64,000 nucleotides of DNA from a bacterium 210917-DFI.7.65 (GTDB lineage: Bacteria; Bacillota; Clostridia; Oscillospirales; Oscillospiraceae): positions 1 to 64,000 of the forward strand of contig JAJCJJ010000007.1 in assembly GCA_020555865.1 (NCBI GenBank), written 5' to 3'. Below the pieces are notes generated by a model, which searched no databases, was not told the origin of the DNA, and saw only the letters and a program-made list of their open reading frames with translations. Positions 51,555-60,204 of the stretch are shown here, piece by piece. Both the position numbers and the translations under genes were made by a program. The first letter of the stretch is position 1, and each line of letters begins with the position of its first letter.

Positions 51555-53170
51555 GGACAAAGTGGATACGCAGGGGCGCAGCAGCGGTGCTCCCGGCGGC
51601 GTTGACGCTGACGCTTTTTGGCTGTGTTCCCTCCGGGACGCCGCCGATGGATGCAAGCAGCGGTGTACACGCCGACTGGAGCGCGCTGGAGCCGTATACA
51701 GCGCCGCAGAACCAATATACCCGCCGCAGCGAGGAATTCATGGACACGTTGTGCCCGGCAGATGATTATGGAAACCTGATTCCCTTCCCCGGCCGCGCTG
51801 TTTCCAGCGACTGGATGGGAGATGTGTGGCTTTATGGCCTGGTGACAGCCCGGGGAGAAATCGTTGTGGATCCGGTTTACAGTGATGCGTACCAGTTGAG
51901 CTGGTATGACTATGAAAACAGCCGTGTGGTATATGAACCGTATCTCTACTTAACTAAAGTGCATTATGATGCGCAGGCCGGGCGGGAAGAAAAGGACATC
52001 ACCGTGGCTGCACTGGATGGTTCCTGGTGCCGCAGCGGCTACAGCAAAGTGTTCGGTGTCAGCGAAGGTCTGCTGGTGGCCTGCACGGCCGACGCTCAGG
52101 TGGAAGCCATTGACGGCGCTACGGGAAAACTGATCTGGAGCAAGTGCGCGGAGGAACTGCACCTGCCTTTCGATGCTTCGGATTATGGGCAGAACGTCGA
52201 TTTCAGCTGCGGCATGCTGAGTTATGTGGATGTGGAGGCACAGGTCAATTATTTTCTGGATGTGGCCAGCCAGCATCTGGCCTGTGTACCGTGCGGCGAG
52301 ATGAGCTGGCCGGTGTTCTTCACCCACAGCCGCGGCAAAGCCGGCGAAATGCAGATGAATGGTTCCGTGTATTACGGCATCATTGACCGGGCCGGCGCGT
52401 GGGTGACGCCGCCGCAGTTTGTGCAGATCGATACCTTCCGCGACGGCCGGGCACTGGCCACGCTGCGCACTGGAGCGCGCGCCGTAATCGACACGGACGG
52501 GAATGTGCTGCATTCCTGGCCGGAAGGCGAGGTGTTGGTTTCTTGCGGAGCAGATGGGGATGTGTGTTATCTGAATGTTCGTGAAGCGGAGGACTATGTC
52601 ATGGGGGAATACCGCAGCTATCCGCAGTATGAGGTCATTTCCGCTTGCGACGGAGCGTTTGAAATGCTTAATGCCCCGATGCCGGGGGAAAAGCTGGTTT
52701 GGCGCTATGATGATACGTACTGTATTTTTTCCGACCGGCAAGTCGCTGTGGGCCGGGGAACGCGGCAAACAGTAGTTCCCATACCGGAAGGCATGTTTTT
52801 TTCCCACAGCAGTACGATTGGAGAAGACCGACTGGTGCTGGAATTTGACAACGAAACCACCGGGGAATACGCATGTGGGCTCTACGGCCTTTCCGGAGAT
52901 ACCCTGATTGCGCCGGGCACGTATCGTTCCATGGCCGCCGATTATGATGGGTGGAGCGGGGAGATATGTATCATAGGCTGGAGGAGCGGTGAAGAAGGCT
53001 ATGATGTGCTTGACAGTGCAGGGCAGATGCGCTGGAGCCTGCCAGTCGGTGCAAGCTATCCACGCTGGTACGGTGGTTGCCTTTTGGTGCAGGATGCTTT
53101 CGGTACCATGCTGCTTGACACAGATGGAAATCTGTTGTTCCGCTATTTGACGCTGGACGGCGACATTTAA
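51551..53170 (+). CDS. Lipoprotein with beta-propeller-like (WG-type) repeats
   Basis: A 539-residue lipoprotein (lipobox LTLTLFGCVPS). Repeats such as YGLVTARGEIVVDPVY and YGIIDRAGAWVTPPQF resemble WG-repeat/beta-propeller units, common in clostridial surface proteins. The rest is Tyr/Asp-rich beta structure. It is co-translated with the PstS-like protein (ATGA overlap). Its function is unknown; it may form a surface-exposed complex with that receptor. Confidence 0.75.
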   Translation: MRTKWIRRGAAAVLPAALTLTLFGCVPSGTPPMDASSGVHADWSALEPYTAPQNQYTRRSEEFMDTLCPADDYGNLIPFPGRAVSSDWMGDVWLYGLVTARGEIVVDPVYSDAYQLSWYDYENSRVVYEPYLYLTKVHYDAQAGREEKDITVAALDGSWCRSGYSKVFGVSEGLLVACTADAQVEAIDGATGKLIWSKCAEELHLPFDASDYGQNVDFSCGMLSYVDVEAQVNYFLDVASQHLACVPCGEMSWPVFFTHSRGKAGEMQMNGSVYYGIIDRAGAWVTPPQFVQIDTFRDGRALATLRTGARAVIDTDGNVLHSWPEGEVLVSCGADGDVCYLNVREAEDYVMGEYRSYPQYEVISACDGAFEMLNAPMPGEKLVWRYDDTYCIFSDRQVAVGRGTRQTVVPIPEGMFFSHSSTIGEDRLVLEFDNETTGEYACGLYGLSGDTLIAPGTYRSMAADYDGWSGEICIIGWRSGEEGYDVLDSAGQMRWSLPVGASYPRWYGGCLLVQDAFGTMLLDTDGNLLFRYLTLDGDI

Positions 53171-53390
53171 CCGATGAACGGTGGGCGGCACTGCCGCAGC
53201 CATGGATTGCGCAGTACCCTCAGGCGTGCCGCAGACGTGCGGCGCCTCGAGGGGTGCCGGGCGTTTCAGAAAAATGAGCAGCTTAAAAAACGGGCGCGTG
53301 TGCTGCATCCGCTGTGCGGCGGATACAGTTTTCTTTGAAGCGGCGCGCGAAAACAGGGGAACGGTGTCAAAACGGGGCGGGGAGCATAGT

Positions 53391-54815
53391 ATGGAGAGCG
53401 GGGGAAATCCCCCCGGGAAAGAGGTAATACAATTGGGTATAACGAATTCCAATAAAGTCATCAATGTGGATCGGATTGACTGCTCCGGCTCGCTGCGGGT
53501 GACGCTGGCCCTGACGGCTGCGCCGGATATTATTTCCAATCCCACTGACATCGTGTTGGTGCTGGATCGATCGGGAAGTATGGCCGGAACGCCGCTGGCC
53601 AACATGAAGACCGGCGCTAAAACGTTTATCGGTATCATCGAAGAGGCGACGGGCGGCACGCAGGATGGGCAGATTGGTTCCGGCAGCCGTATCGGTATTG
53701 TCAGTTTTGCAGATACCGCGATTGCCAACACACAGCTGATCACATCCGTCGATACGCTGAAAAATGCGGTGAACGCGTTGACGGCCGGTGGAAGCACCAA
53801 TCATGCGGACGCCTTTACCAAAGCGATGCAAATGTTTGATCCCGCGTCCGGGAATGCCAAGGTGATTGTGATGTTTACGGACGGAAATACCACAACAGGT
53901 GCGCCTCCGGAACCTGTGGCCGCTGCAGCCCGCGCTCAGGGGATCATCATTTACTGCATCGGGCTGGTGGGCGCAGACGGTGTGGATGTCAATACCCTCA
54001 ACGAATGGGCGAGCGATCCAGATGCTTCCCATGTGGCCGTTACGCCGGACGCGGCGGAGTTGGAGCGCCTGTTTGCAAATTTGGCGGCTAATATTTCCAA
54101 ACCGGGCGCTACAAATATTATGATTCATGAAACAGTTTATCCGGATTTTGTCATCACAAATATTCTGCCACCCACTAAAGGTACGGCCACACTGCTGGAT
54201 TCCCATTCGCTGCGCTGGACGATCCCGGAACTTGGCACGGTTTCGAGCGAAAGCGCGCTGCTGGAGTTTGACCTGCGCCATGTGTCTCAGATGGGCGGCA
54301 CCAAGCTGATCAACGAATCGATCACCTATTCCGATACGGAAGGAAATATTGTCTCGTTCCCTGCGCCGACTGTAGCAGTGGGGTGTGATGTGGTAGTGCA
54401 TCCGGAGGAGTGCCCGCTGCCGGTGGAGTTGTCGGTCGATGGCTGCGAAGACGCTGTGACAATGGATATGGGAGACGCTTACCTGGAGTCTCAGGGCAGG
54501 ATCATTCAGATGGATGTGACCATCAAAAATGTGTGTCCGGGCAAGCGGGTTGCGCTGGCGGCAATCCTTACCGAAGTCGATGAGAATGGCGAGGAACATC
54601 AGCGCGGTATGAAAGCAATGACGATCCCTGCCCACAATTATCCGTCCTGTCGTGATGTGCAGGTCAAGTGCATTAAATTTGTGGTGCCGGAAGATTTGGA
54701 TGTTTCCGGCGGTTCTCCGCGTGCCATGTGCAATCAGCGGCAGTTTAAAGGCCGCTTTATTGCGCACAATATCGACACGGACTATCGCTGCTGTGAATCG
54801 GTGCTCACACTGTAA
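53391..54815 (+). CDS. von Willebrand factor A domain protein with Cys-rich tail
   Basis: A 474-residue protein with a metal-ion-dependent adhesion site (DIVLVLDRSGSMAG, DxSxS) in a vWA domain from about residue 45 to 240, then a DUF11-like/beta-sandwich region and a C-terminal part rich in Cys (CEDAV, CPGKR, CRDVQVKC, CNQRQ, CCESVLTL). No signal peptide is seen. The ATG at 53391 follows GGGGAG, but a TTG at 53433 (GITNSNKVINVDR) after AGAGG starts where family members usually begin and may be the true start. It is probably in one unit with the two upstream genes. Confidence 0.8.
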   Translation: MESGGNPPGKEVIQLGITNSNKVINVDRIDCSGSLRVTLALTAAPDIISNPTDIVLVLDRSGSMAGTPLANMKTGAKTFIGIIEEATGGTQDGQIGSGSRIGIVSFADTAIANTQLITSVDTLKNAVNALTAGGSTNHADAFTKAMQMFDPASGNAKVIVMFTDGNTTTGAPPEPVAAAARAQGIIIYCIGLVGADGVDVNTLNEWASDPDASHVAVTPDAAELERLFANLAANISKPGATNIMIHETVYPDFVITNILPPTKGTATLLDSHSLRWTIPELGTVSSESALLEFDLRHVSQMGGTKLINESITYSDTEGNIVSFPAPTVAVGCDVVVHPEECPLPVELSVDGCEDAVTMDMGDAYLESQGRIIQMDVTIKNVCPGKRVALAAILTEVDENGEEHQRGMKAMTIPAHNYPSCRDVQVKCIKFVVPEDLDVSGGSPRAMCNQRQFKGRFIAHNIDTDYRCCESVLTL

Positions 54816-54825
54816 GCGAAACCGC

Positions 54826-54849
54826 ACCGCCGCCGTTTTGTGCGGCGGT
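54826..54849 (+). terminator. Hairpin after the vWA gene
   Basis: ACCGCCGC and complement (8 bp) lie 11 bases past the stop; no strong T run follows. Confidence 0.5.
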
Positions 54850-54967
54850 ACATATAGCCTGACAACGCAAAGGCGGCAGATCGGGCTCCGGAAAAACCGT
54901 TGGCAAAAAGATAAAGATGCTGTGCCAGGTAAATTGACGGAATACTACGAGAATATTGTGGAGTAAG

Positions 54968-55002
54968 AAAGCCCCCTCTATCATAAAGAGAAGGGCTTTT
55001 TT
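54968..55002 (+). terminator. Terminator
   Basis: AAAGCCC and complement with an inner CTCT/AGAG stem, then a T run. Between it and the preceding hairpin a frame ending GKLTEYYENIVE is open, but too short to call. Confidence 0.75.
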
Positions 55003-55107
55003 CATGTAAGCATATCCATCATTTTAGCTTTATTTTAGACCTAAATAATTGAGCAATAAAGCAACTTTTGCACACCAAACATTAAATAATAAAGTTGTGA
55101 AAAAGGG

Positions 55108-55141
55108 AAAAGGCTTGTTTTCTTACGAAAACAAGCCTTTT
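55108..55141 (-). terminator. tRNA-Ala terminator
   Basis: A 15-bp stem (AAAAGGCTTGTTTTC) with a 4-base loop lies just past the tRNA on the minus strand, with A/T-rich flanks. Confidence 0.9.
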
Positions 55142-55152
55142 TGCATACCCTT

Positions 55153-55228
<76 letters not shown>

Positions 55229-55316
55229 AAATAATGGTTGACTTTTTAGAAAAATCTGCTATACTAACATAGTTGAGCATCTTCTTCAATTGTTGCTCGG
55301 CCTGAACAACGATGCT

Positions 55317-55345
55317 ATTATAGCACGGGGGATTTGGCCTGTCAA
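55317..55345 (-). promoter_or_regulatory. Consensus promoter of tRNA-Ala
   Basis: TTGACA (55340-55345), 17 bases, TATAAT (55317-55322) on the minus strand: a perfect sigma-A consensus. Confidence 0.92.
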
Positions 55346-55368
55346 GCATTTTTTAGGAGATTTTTTGT

Positions 55369-55797
55369 GTGATGAAAAATTATTTCGAGTTGTCCATGGA
55401 ACCCGGAGAAATCCGGGCGATCAGCAGCATTGCGCTGGCCCATCTGGGAGATGCCGTGTATGAGGTGTTAGTGCGCGCCTGGCTTTGTGCGCACGGGAAA
55501 GCCACTGGAAAAGGAATGCACCGGGCTACGGTGGCGCTGGTGTGCGCGCCGGAACAGGCGCGGCGGGCGGAGCGGATTCTCTCTCGATTAACGGAAGAGG
55601 AGCATGCCGTCTTTCGGCGGGGCCGCAACGCCCATGTGCACAGTGTGCCGCAGAATGCCAGCCGCAGCGAATATCAGGAAGCCACGGCGCTGGAAGCCCT
55701 GCTGGGCTATCTGTACTTATTGGGCCGGCGGGAGCGAATCAATGAACTGTTTAACAGTATGATGGAGGAAGACGAAACGGCGGAGGATGTGACGTGA
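55369..55797 (+). CDS. mrnC: Mini-ribonuclease III
   Basis: A 142-residue RNase III catalytic domain without a dsRNA-binding domain, maturing the ends of 23S rRNA. The signature is ALAHLGDAVYEVLVRAWL (cf. LAYIGDAVYE) and the ASRSEYQEATALEALLGYLYLLG helix pair carries the second acidic residues. The start is GTG at 55369 or ATG at 55372, with AGGAG 9-12 bases ahead. The methyltransferase gene overlaps its stop (GTGA). Confidence 0.95.
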   Translation: MMKNYFELSMEPGEIRAISSIALAHLGDAVYEVLVRAWLCAHGKATGKGMHRATVALVCAPEQARRAERILSRLTEEEHAVFRRGRNAHVHSVPQNASRSEYQEATALEALLGYLYLLGRRERINELFNSMMEEDETAEDVT

Positions 55798-56624
55798 AGC
55801 ACACCGTGATTGAAATCAGTGATCTTTCCCTGCCGGAGCTGGACATATTTGCCCGCCTGACTGAGGCACAGCTGCGCAGCCGTCTGGAGCCGGAAAAGGG
55901 AATTTTTATTGCGGAAAGCCCAAAGGTGATTGCACGGGCACTGGATGCCGGCTGCCAGCCGTTGGCCTTTCTGATGGAGCGCCGGCATCTGGACGGACAG
56001 GGAAAAGAACTGTTGGCGCGCTGCGGCGCGATCCCTGTTTATACTGCCGACCGGGCGGTGCTGGCGAAACTGACAGGCTATGAACTGACCCGGGGAATCC
56101 TCTGCGCTATGCGGCGGCCGATCCAGCCTTCGATGGAGGAACTGTGCGCCAGTGCGCGGCGGGTCGTGGTGCTGGAAGACATTGTGGACACCACCAATGT
56201 GGGCGCAATCTTCCGCTCGGCAGCGGCGCTGCACATGGATGCGGTTTTGCTGACGCCGGCCTGCTGTGATCCGCTGTGCCGCCGCGCGGCGCGGGTGAGC
56301 ATGGGCACGGTGTTTCAAATCCCGTGGACCCGTATCGGAGCTGCTGCATCCGATTGGCCCGGCGCCGGGTTGGCGCAGCTGCATGCGCTGGGATTTCAAA
56401 CTGCTGCCATGGCGCTGAGTGAACCTTCGGTTTCGATTGACGACGCAGTGCTCCGCCGGGTGGAAAAGCTGGCTATTGTGCTGGGCACAGAAGGAGACGG
56501 TCTGGCGCGGGACACCATTGCTCAATGCGATTATGCGGTGCGAATCCCCATGGCTCATGGGGTGGATTCGTTAAATGTGGCGGCGGCCAGCGCAGTGGCA
56601 TTCTGGCAGTTGGGTGTGCGGTAA
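55794..56624 (+). CDS. SpoU/TrmH family RNA 2'-O-methyltransferase
   Basis: A 276-residue SPOUT methyltransferase. An N-terminal substrate-binding domain (about 1-100, FIAESPKVIARALD) precedes the knotted catalytic domain: VVLEDIVDTTNVGAIFRSAAAL, AIVLGTEGDGL and RIPMAHGVDSLNVAAASAVAFW. It methylates rRNA or tRNA ribose; the exact site cannot be told. GTG start overlaps the mrnC stop, so both are co-translated as part of RNA maturation. Confidence 0.92.
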   Translation: MKHTVIEISDLSLPELDIFARLTEAQLRSRLEPEKGIFIAESPKVIARALDAGCQPLAFLMERRHLDGQGKELLARCGAIPVYTADRAVLAKLTGYELTRGILCAMRRPIQPSMEELCASARRVVVLEDIVDTTNVGAIFRSAAALHMDAVLLTPACCDPLCRRAARVSMGTVFQIPWTRIGAAASDWPGAGLAQLHALGFQTAAMALSEPSVSIDDAVLRRVEKLAIVLGTEGDGLARDTIAQCDYAVRIPMAHGVDSLNVAAASAVAFWQLGVR

Positions 56625-56673
56625 AGTACAGCTGCCTGCGCTGCAGCAATCGAAACGGAGAGAGGACGATCCT

Positions 56674-57324
56674 GTGAAAAAGCGAATTGTATGTTTTGGT
56701 GACTCCAATACCTGGGGTTACGATCCTGTCAGCGGAAAACGGTTCGACGAGGACACCCGCTGGACCGGGCGGTTGCAGAAGTTGCTGGGCGAAGACTATT
56801 GTGTGATCGAGGAAGGGCAGAACGGTCGTACTATCGCCAGCCCGGATCCCTGGGAGTGGGGGACAAAGTGCGGCATGGATTACGTGCTCCCCATGCTGGA
56901 ATCGCAGATGCCGGTGGATGTACTGGTCATTATGCTGGGTGGCAATGATCTGAAGCGGAAATTTCATTTGCCGGCGCCGGATGTGGCAGGCAGTCTGCAG
57001 AATATGCTGCTGCGGGTGCGGAGCCACCTGCGGGTTTATTTGAACAGCCCGCAGACCCGGATTCTGGTGGTTGCGCCTGTCCCGATCGGCGAGGGGATTG
57101 CCAAAAGCCGTTTTGCGCCTTTTTTTGATGCGGAGGACGCACTGCGGCAGTCCCGGGAGCTGGCCCGCTGGTACCGCTTGGTGGCCGAACAGTTTGGCTG
57201 TGCATTTTTTGACGCCGCTGAGGTGGCTCAGCCGGGCGAAGTGGATTGCCTGCATCTATCCGCACAGGGACATAAGGCCTTGGCGGATGCGCTGGCAGTA
57301 AAGATTCAGGATATGGTGGAATAA
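56674..57324 (+). CDS. SGNH/GDSL-type esterase or hydrolase
   Basis: A 216-residue SGNH hydrolase: nucleophile Ser in CFGDSNTWGYD, the Gly/Asn blocks in GGNDLKR, and the Asp-His pair in DCLHLSAQGHKAL. No signal peptide, so intracellular. Similar enzymes cut acyl or acetyl esters. The GTG start at 56674 follows GAGAGGA; longer frames upstream lack a site. It follows the methyltransferase after 49 bases. Confidence 0.9.
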   Translation: MKKRIVCFGDSNTWGYDPVSGKRFDEDTRWTGRLQKLLGEDYCVIEEGQNGRTIASPDPWEWGTKCGMDYVLPMLESQMPVDVLVIMLGGNDLKRKFHLPAPDVAGSLQNMLLRVRSHLRVYLNSPQTRILVVAPVPIGEGIAKSRFAPFFDAEDALRQSRELARWYRLVAEQFGCAFFDAAEVAQPGEVDCLHLSAQGHKALADALAVKIQDMVE

Positions 57325-57351
57325 AAGCGGTTGTGTGGAAGCAGCCGGATC

Positions 57352-57381
57352 AAAAAGCCGCGGCGGCCGCCGCGGCTTTTT
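57352..57381. terminator. Terminator after the SGNH hydrolase
   Basis: A 14-bp GC-rich stem (AAAAAGCCGCGGCG) with a 2-base loop (wider in RNA), then TTTTTT. It lies between convergent genes. Confidence 0.9.
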
Positions 57382-57414
57382 TGCGTTCTGTGCTGGAAAA
57401 CGGGCACATAGCGG

Positions 57415-58407
57415 TTACTGATCTTCCACCACCATCGTTTGAATGGCGTCGCTGCCGCTGTTGAGCAGGAAGACGGTGTAATTGGCGCGGCTGGATACGA
57501 CGACGTAAGCAGAAGCCACCATATTGGGAATGGGATATGTGCCCAGGAATGCCGAATCCAGAGTTTCGATGTCGGCATATACCGGGCTGGGGGTCAGGTT
57601 GGTTTCTGCAAAGAGGAATTCATAGGTGCCCGGGCGGATGCGCTTGTAACTGGTCGTTTCTTTGAAGCGTACGTCGGCATAAACGACCCGGCCGTCTGCC
57701 AGCAGCACATCGATGGGGGCGCTGTTGTAAGCGAGGTTGCTGACACGGAAATTGGAGTAATACCCGGTGGGCGGGCAGCAGCGGTCGGAGATCTGCAGCA
57801 GATCCAGACCGCCGGCGCGGAGAATGACCGCGATGGTGGAGGTGCTTCCGGCATCAAAGGGCAGGGTTTTCTGAATATAAATATAGCCGTCCGTTCCGCG
57901 TACTGTCACTGTGCGGTAACCGCCGTAATAGTAGCGATAAGGAGAAATGGAAGCCCGCCCCAGGAAGTTCACGGCGACAGCGTTGCCCACCAGGATCTGG
58001 AAGGCCGGATAACCGTATGTAGCGTTCAGAAAACGCACTCTGGCAGTGGATGGGCGGTTGGGGATTACGATCGTGCCCTGGCCTCCGGCGTTGTTTCCGG
58101 GGTAGACCGGGCCTCCCTCGCCGGGGTTGGGCAGCGGGATCACCGGGGTACCGCCACCGTTGCCGGGATAAACTGGTCCGCCTTCGCCGGGGTTCGGGAG
58201 CGGAATGGTAGGAACGTCGGCGCTGCCGCCGGGATAGACCGGGCCACCCTCACCGGGGTTGGGCAAAGGGATGACCGGGGTGTCGGTGTCGTCGCCGGGG
58301 GCAACCGGGCCTCCTTCGCCCGGATTGGGCAGCGGGATCACAGGGGTGTTGGCGTCAGCCATGTCGCCGGAGCGCTGTACGGCTGGCTCATCCGAAAAGT
58401 TTAGCAT
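57415..58407 (-). CDS. DUF4397 protein with proline-rich 22-residue tandem repeat
   Basis: A 330-residue protein. Residues 22-104 are four copies of a 22-residue unit with the core IPLPNPGEGGPV; the copies start at residues 22, 44, 66 and 88. The remainder is two DUF4397-like beta domains (VRFLNATYGYPAFQILVG, FRVSNLAYNSAPIDVLLADG). No classical signal peptide is seen and the start has no good ribosome site, so the N-terminus could be shifted. Proline/glycine spacers of this kind occur in cell-surface or spore-surface proteins (inference). A hairpin at 58513-58547 lies upstream. Confidence 0.78.
   Translation of the reverse strand: MLNFSDEPAVQRSGDMADANTPVIPLPNPGEGGPVAPGDDTDTPVIPLPNPGEGGPVYPGGSADVPTIPLPNPGEGGPVYPGNGGGTPVIPLPNPGEGGPVYPGNNAGGQGTIVIPNRPSTARVRFLNATYGYPAFQILVGNAVAVNFLGRASISPYRYYYGGYRTVTVRGTDGYIYIQKTLPFDAGSTSTIAVILRAGGLDLLQISDRCCPPTGYYSNFRVSNLAYNSAPIDVLLADGRVVYADVRFKETTSYKRIRPGTYEFLFAETNLTPSPVYADIETLDSAFLGTYPIPNMVASAYVVVSSRANYTVFLLNSGSDAIQTMVVEDQ
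58096..58344 (-). repeat. Four in-frame 66-bp tandem repeats in the DUF4397 gene
   Basis: Each unit encodes 22 residues around the core IPLPNPGEGGPV. The copies differ in the linkers (APGDDTD, YPGGSADV, YPGNGGG), so the array is old enough to have diverged yet could change length by slippage. Confidence 0.85.
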
Positions 58408-58512
58408 ATCTGATCTGGCAGAAACGTTGTTCTGCCGGGCCTCCTTTCATTGGGGATACACCAGTTTATTCCCGGGCGGGCTGCGGGGTGTACAGACGGC
58501 GCAAAATGAAAG

Positions 58513-58547
58513 CGCACGTTTTCCCTGTGGCGCAGGGAAAACGTGCG
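58513..58547 (-). terminator. Strong hairpin between the DUF4397 and EAL genes
   Basis: A 15-bp perfect stem (CGCACGTTTTCCCTG) and TGGCG loop. The minus-strand side is followed by CTTTCATTTTG. It lies between divergent genes, so it either attenuates the DUF4397 transcript or is left from a lost gene. Confidence 0.6.
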
Positions 58548-58658
58548 AAATCAAGGCAACGGAGCCGTATGATCTGAGTTCCTGCTCAAAAATACATGGA
58601 GAAATTCATATAATTTTTTGAACAGTTTATCTCCGACCAGTACCGGAACCTCTATTGT

Positions 58659-59819
58659 ATGGTCTACATTGGACTTGACATCGTGCGGGTCAATCAGTAT
58701 TACGGCGAGGCCGCTGCAGAGGATCAGCTTTGCTTTACCGCCAACGAACTGCGCTTGAGCATCCATGACAATGAGGCGGCCGCGCGGGTCAGCGGCGGCG
58801 GTTTTGCTGTGGCGCGGACCAGCAGCAGCGAACAAGAAACGTGCGACTGGGCGGAGCATTTGCTGGAGCGGCTCAACCGGTACATGGAGCGATATGAGAA
58901 GGATTACCATCCGGATTTTCGAGCGGGCATCTATATGCTTCAGATCTCAGACCGGGATTGTGAAACAGCGCTATTTAATGCCCGTCAGGGATATCAGCAG
59001 GCTGTCGTCAAAAATCTGCCTTTTGTTTTGGTACAGCCGGAGCACCTGAAGCAGGAAAGCGAGCGGCTGCAATTGAAAAAGCAGACCCTGAGTGCTATCC
59101 GGAATCGGGAATTTCAGATGTTTTTGCAGTTCATTGTGCGCGGAAAAGATGGGACGGTCTGGGCAGCGGAAGCGGTTTCCCGCTGGGATCATCCGAGAAA
59201 GGGGCTGCTTTATCCGGGCAGTTATATCGAACTGCTGGAAGCGGAAGGCACCATCACAGAACTGGACTTCTATATTTTTGAAGAAGTCTGCCGTCAGTTG
59301 GAACGGTGGCAGGCAGAAGGACGGCAGCTGCGTATCTCCTGCAATTTTGCCCGGATCACCATTGGGCGCGAGTCTTTTGTTCAGCAAATCAAAGAGATTT
59401 CTGAACGGTATGTCTTTGACCACGCTCGCTTGATACTGGAAATTACTGAGGATGCGATGGAACTCAACAAGGAGACCGCATTTTCCAACATTTCGCAATG
59501 CAAAGAGATGGTTTTTCTGATTGCGTTGGATGACGCAGGCAGCGGGTTCTCCTCGTTTGCCGATCTGCGGGACTATCCTATCGACATCGTGAAAATTGAC
59601 CGTTCGATTCTGAATGCGGCAGTCACGCAGCGGGGCGTTGCCCTGCTGCGCGGCATTGCCGCGCTGGTTCACAATCTGGAGATGAAGGTTCTGTGTGAAG
59701 GTGCCGAAACACAGGCGCAGACAGACCTGCTCCGCGAGATCGGATGCGACTATATTCAGGGTTATTATTTTTACCGTCCGCTGCCGCTGAAGGAAGCGGA
59801 GATGGTATTAACATCTTGA
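58659..59819 (+). CDS. EAL-domain protein with a degenerate GGDEF half
   Basis: A 386-residue cytoplasmic protein. The N-terminal 110 residues look like a degenerate GGDEF domain (GLDIVRVNQYYGE; SGGGF where GGDEF should be). The EAL domain follows: EAV at 171 instead of EAL, SCNFARIT, ILEITE, ALDDAGSG, DIVKIDRS and CEGAET. The metal and catalytic acidic residues and Lys are kept, so cyclic-di-GMP breakdown remains possible. No ribosome site precedes this ATG, and the frame continues upstream to an in-frame TAA at 58611 and an ATG at 58596, so the true gene may be longer but broken by a nonsense codon. Confidence 0.8.
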   Translation: MVYIGLDIVRVNQYYGEAAAEDQLCFTANELRLSIHDNEAAARVSGGGFAVARTSSSEQETCDWAEHLLERLNRYMERYEKDYHPDFRAGIYMLQISDRDCETALFNARQGYQQAVVKNLPFVLVQPEHLKQESERLQLKKQTLSAIRNREFQMFLQFIVRGKDGTVWAAEAVSRWDHPRKGLLYPGSYIELLEAEGTITELDFYIFEEVCRQLERWQAEGRQLRISCNFARITIGRESFVQQIKEISERYVFDHARLILEITEDAMELNKETAFSNISQCKEMVFLIALDDAGSGFSSFADLRDYPIDIVKIDRSILNAAVTQRGVALLRGIAALVHNLEMKVLCEGAETQAQTDLLREIGCDYIQGYYFYRPLPLKEAEMVLTS

Positions 59820-59917
59820 AGGAAAGAGCAGGGCTGGACGCGTATACGATTCAGTTCCTCGGTGCTTACAAATATGGGGAAGAGTTGATGGTAAAGTTGG
59901 AAAAGGCGATACAGTAA
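59816..59917 (+). pseudogene. C-terminal fragment of an unknown protein at the island edge
   Basis: Directly overlapping the EAL stop is a 33-codon frame reading LKERAGLDAYTIQFLG then AYKYGEELMVKLEKAIQ, which looks like the end of a real protein. A TTG start is conceivable but the fragment is too short to be whole. Its neighbour is a small accessory gene, so it is probably what remains of an integrated element gene cut at the junction. Confidence 0.5.
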
Positions 59918-59935
59918 AGAAAGGAGATATACGCT

Positions 59936-60094
59936 ATGGCAGATAAGGAAATCCGGCAGGATCAATATGATATTGAACTTCCGCAGTCCATCATAGAATC
60001 CTTTGCTCGTTTCCTTGTCCCAAAAATACGCAAATACTACAACAGCGAACAAGGGCAGCAAGAGTTCGCAGAGTGGCAACACAAACAAGATTAA
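59936..60094 (+). CDS. Small acidic accessory protein (52 residues)
   Basis: An ATG 7 bases after AAAGGAG opens a 52-residue frame: MADKEIRQDQYDIELPQS, then ESFARFLVPKIRKYY and a Gln/Glu-rich tail. The sequence has the feel of small proteins of integrative elements, but I cannot name it. No membrane segment. It is the first intact gene of the island. Confidence 0.75.
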   Translation: MADKEIRQDQYDIELPQSIIESFARFLVPKIRKYYNSEQGQQEFAEWQHKQD

Positions 60095-60096
60095 AC

Positions 60097-60137
60097 AAAG
60101 GATGTCGGCTACCGTTTGAGGTGGTTGACATCCTTTC
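60097..60137 (+). terminator. Terminator after the 52-residue protein
   Basis: AAAGGATGTC and complement (10 bp) with an inner partly paired loop, followed by a T-rich run. Confidence 0.85.
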
Positions 60138-60138
60138 T

Positions 60139-60167
60139 TGTTTTAGATACCGTTAGGTGATAAAATA
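60139..60167 (+). promoter_or_regulatory. Promoter of the HEPN-type gene
   Basis: TTGTTT (60139-60144), 17 bases, TAAAAT (60162-60167), 37 bases before the start at 60205. Confidence 0.6.
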
Positions 60168-60204
60168 AAAGTTACAACAGTTAAAGCAAAAGGAGGAGTA
60201 ATAG

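Noticed and set aside
54850..54966. Short frame ending GKLTEYYENIVE considered as a gene.
   Set aside because: No start with a ribosome site between the two hairpins, and it is too short to recognise.
58096..58344. Regular 66-bp repeats considered as a CRISPR-like array.
   Set aside because: The repeats are in frame within a coding gene, tandem without spacers, and encode a conserved 22-residue unit.
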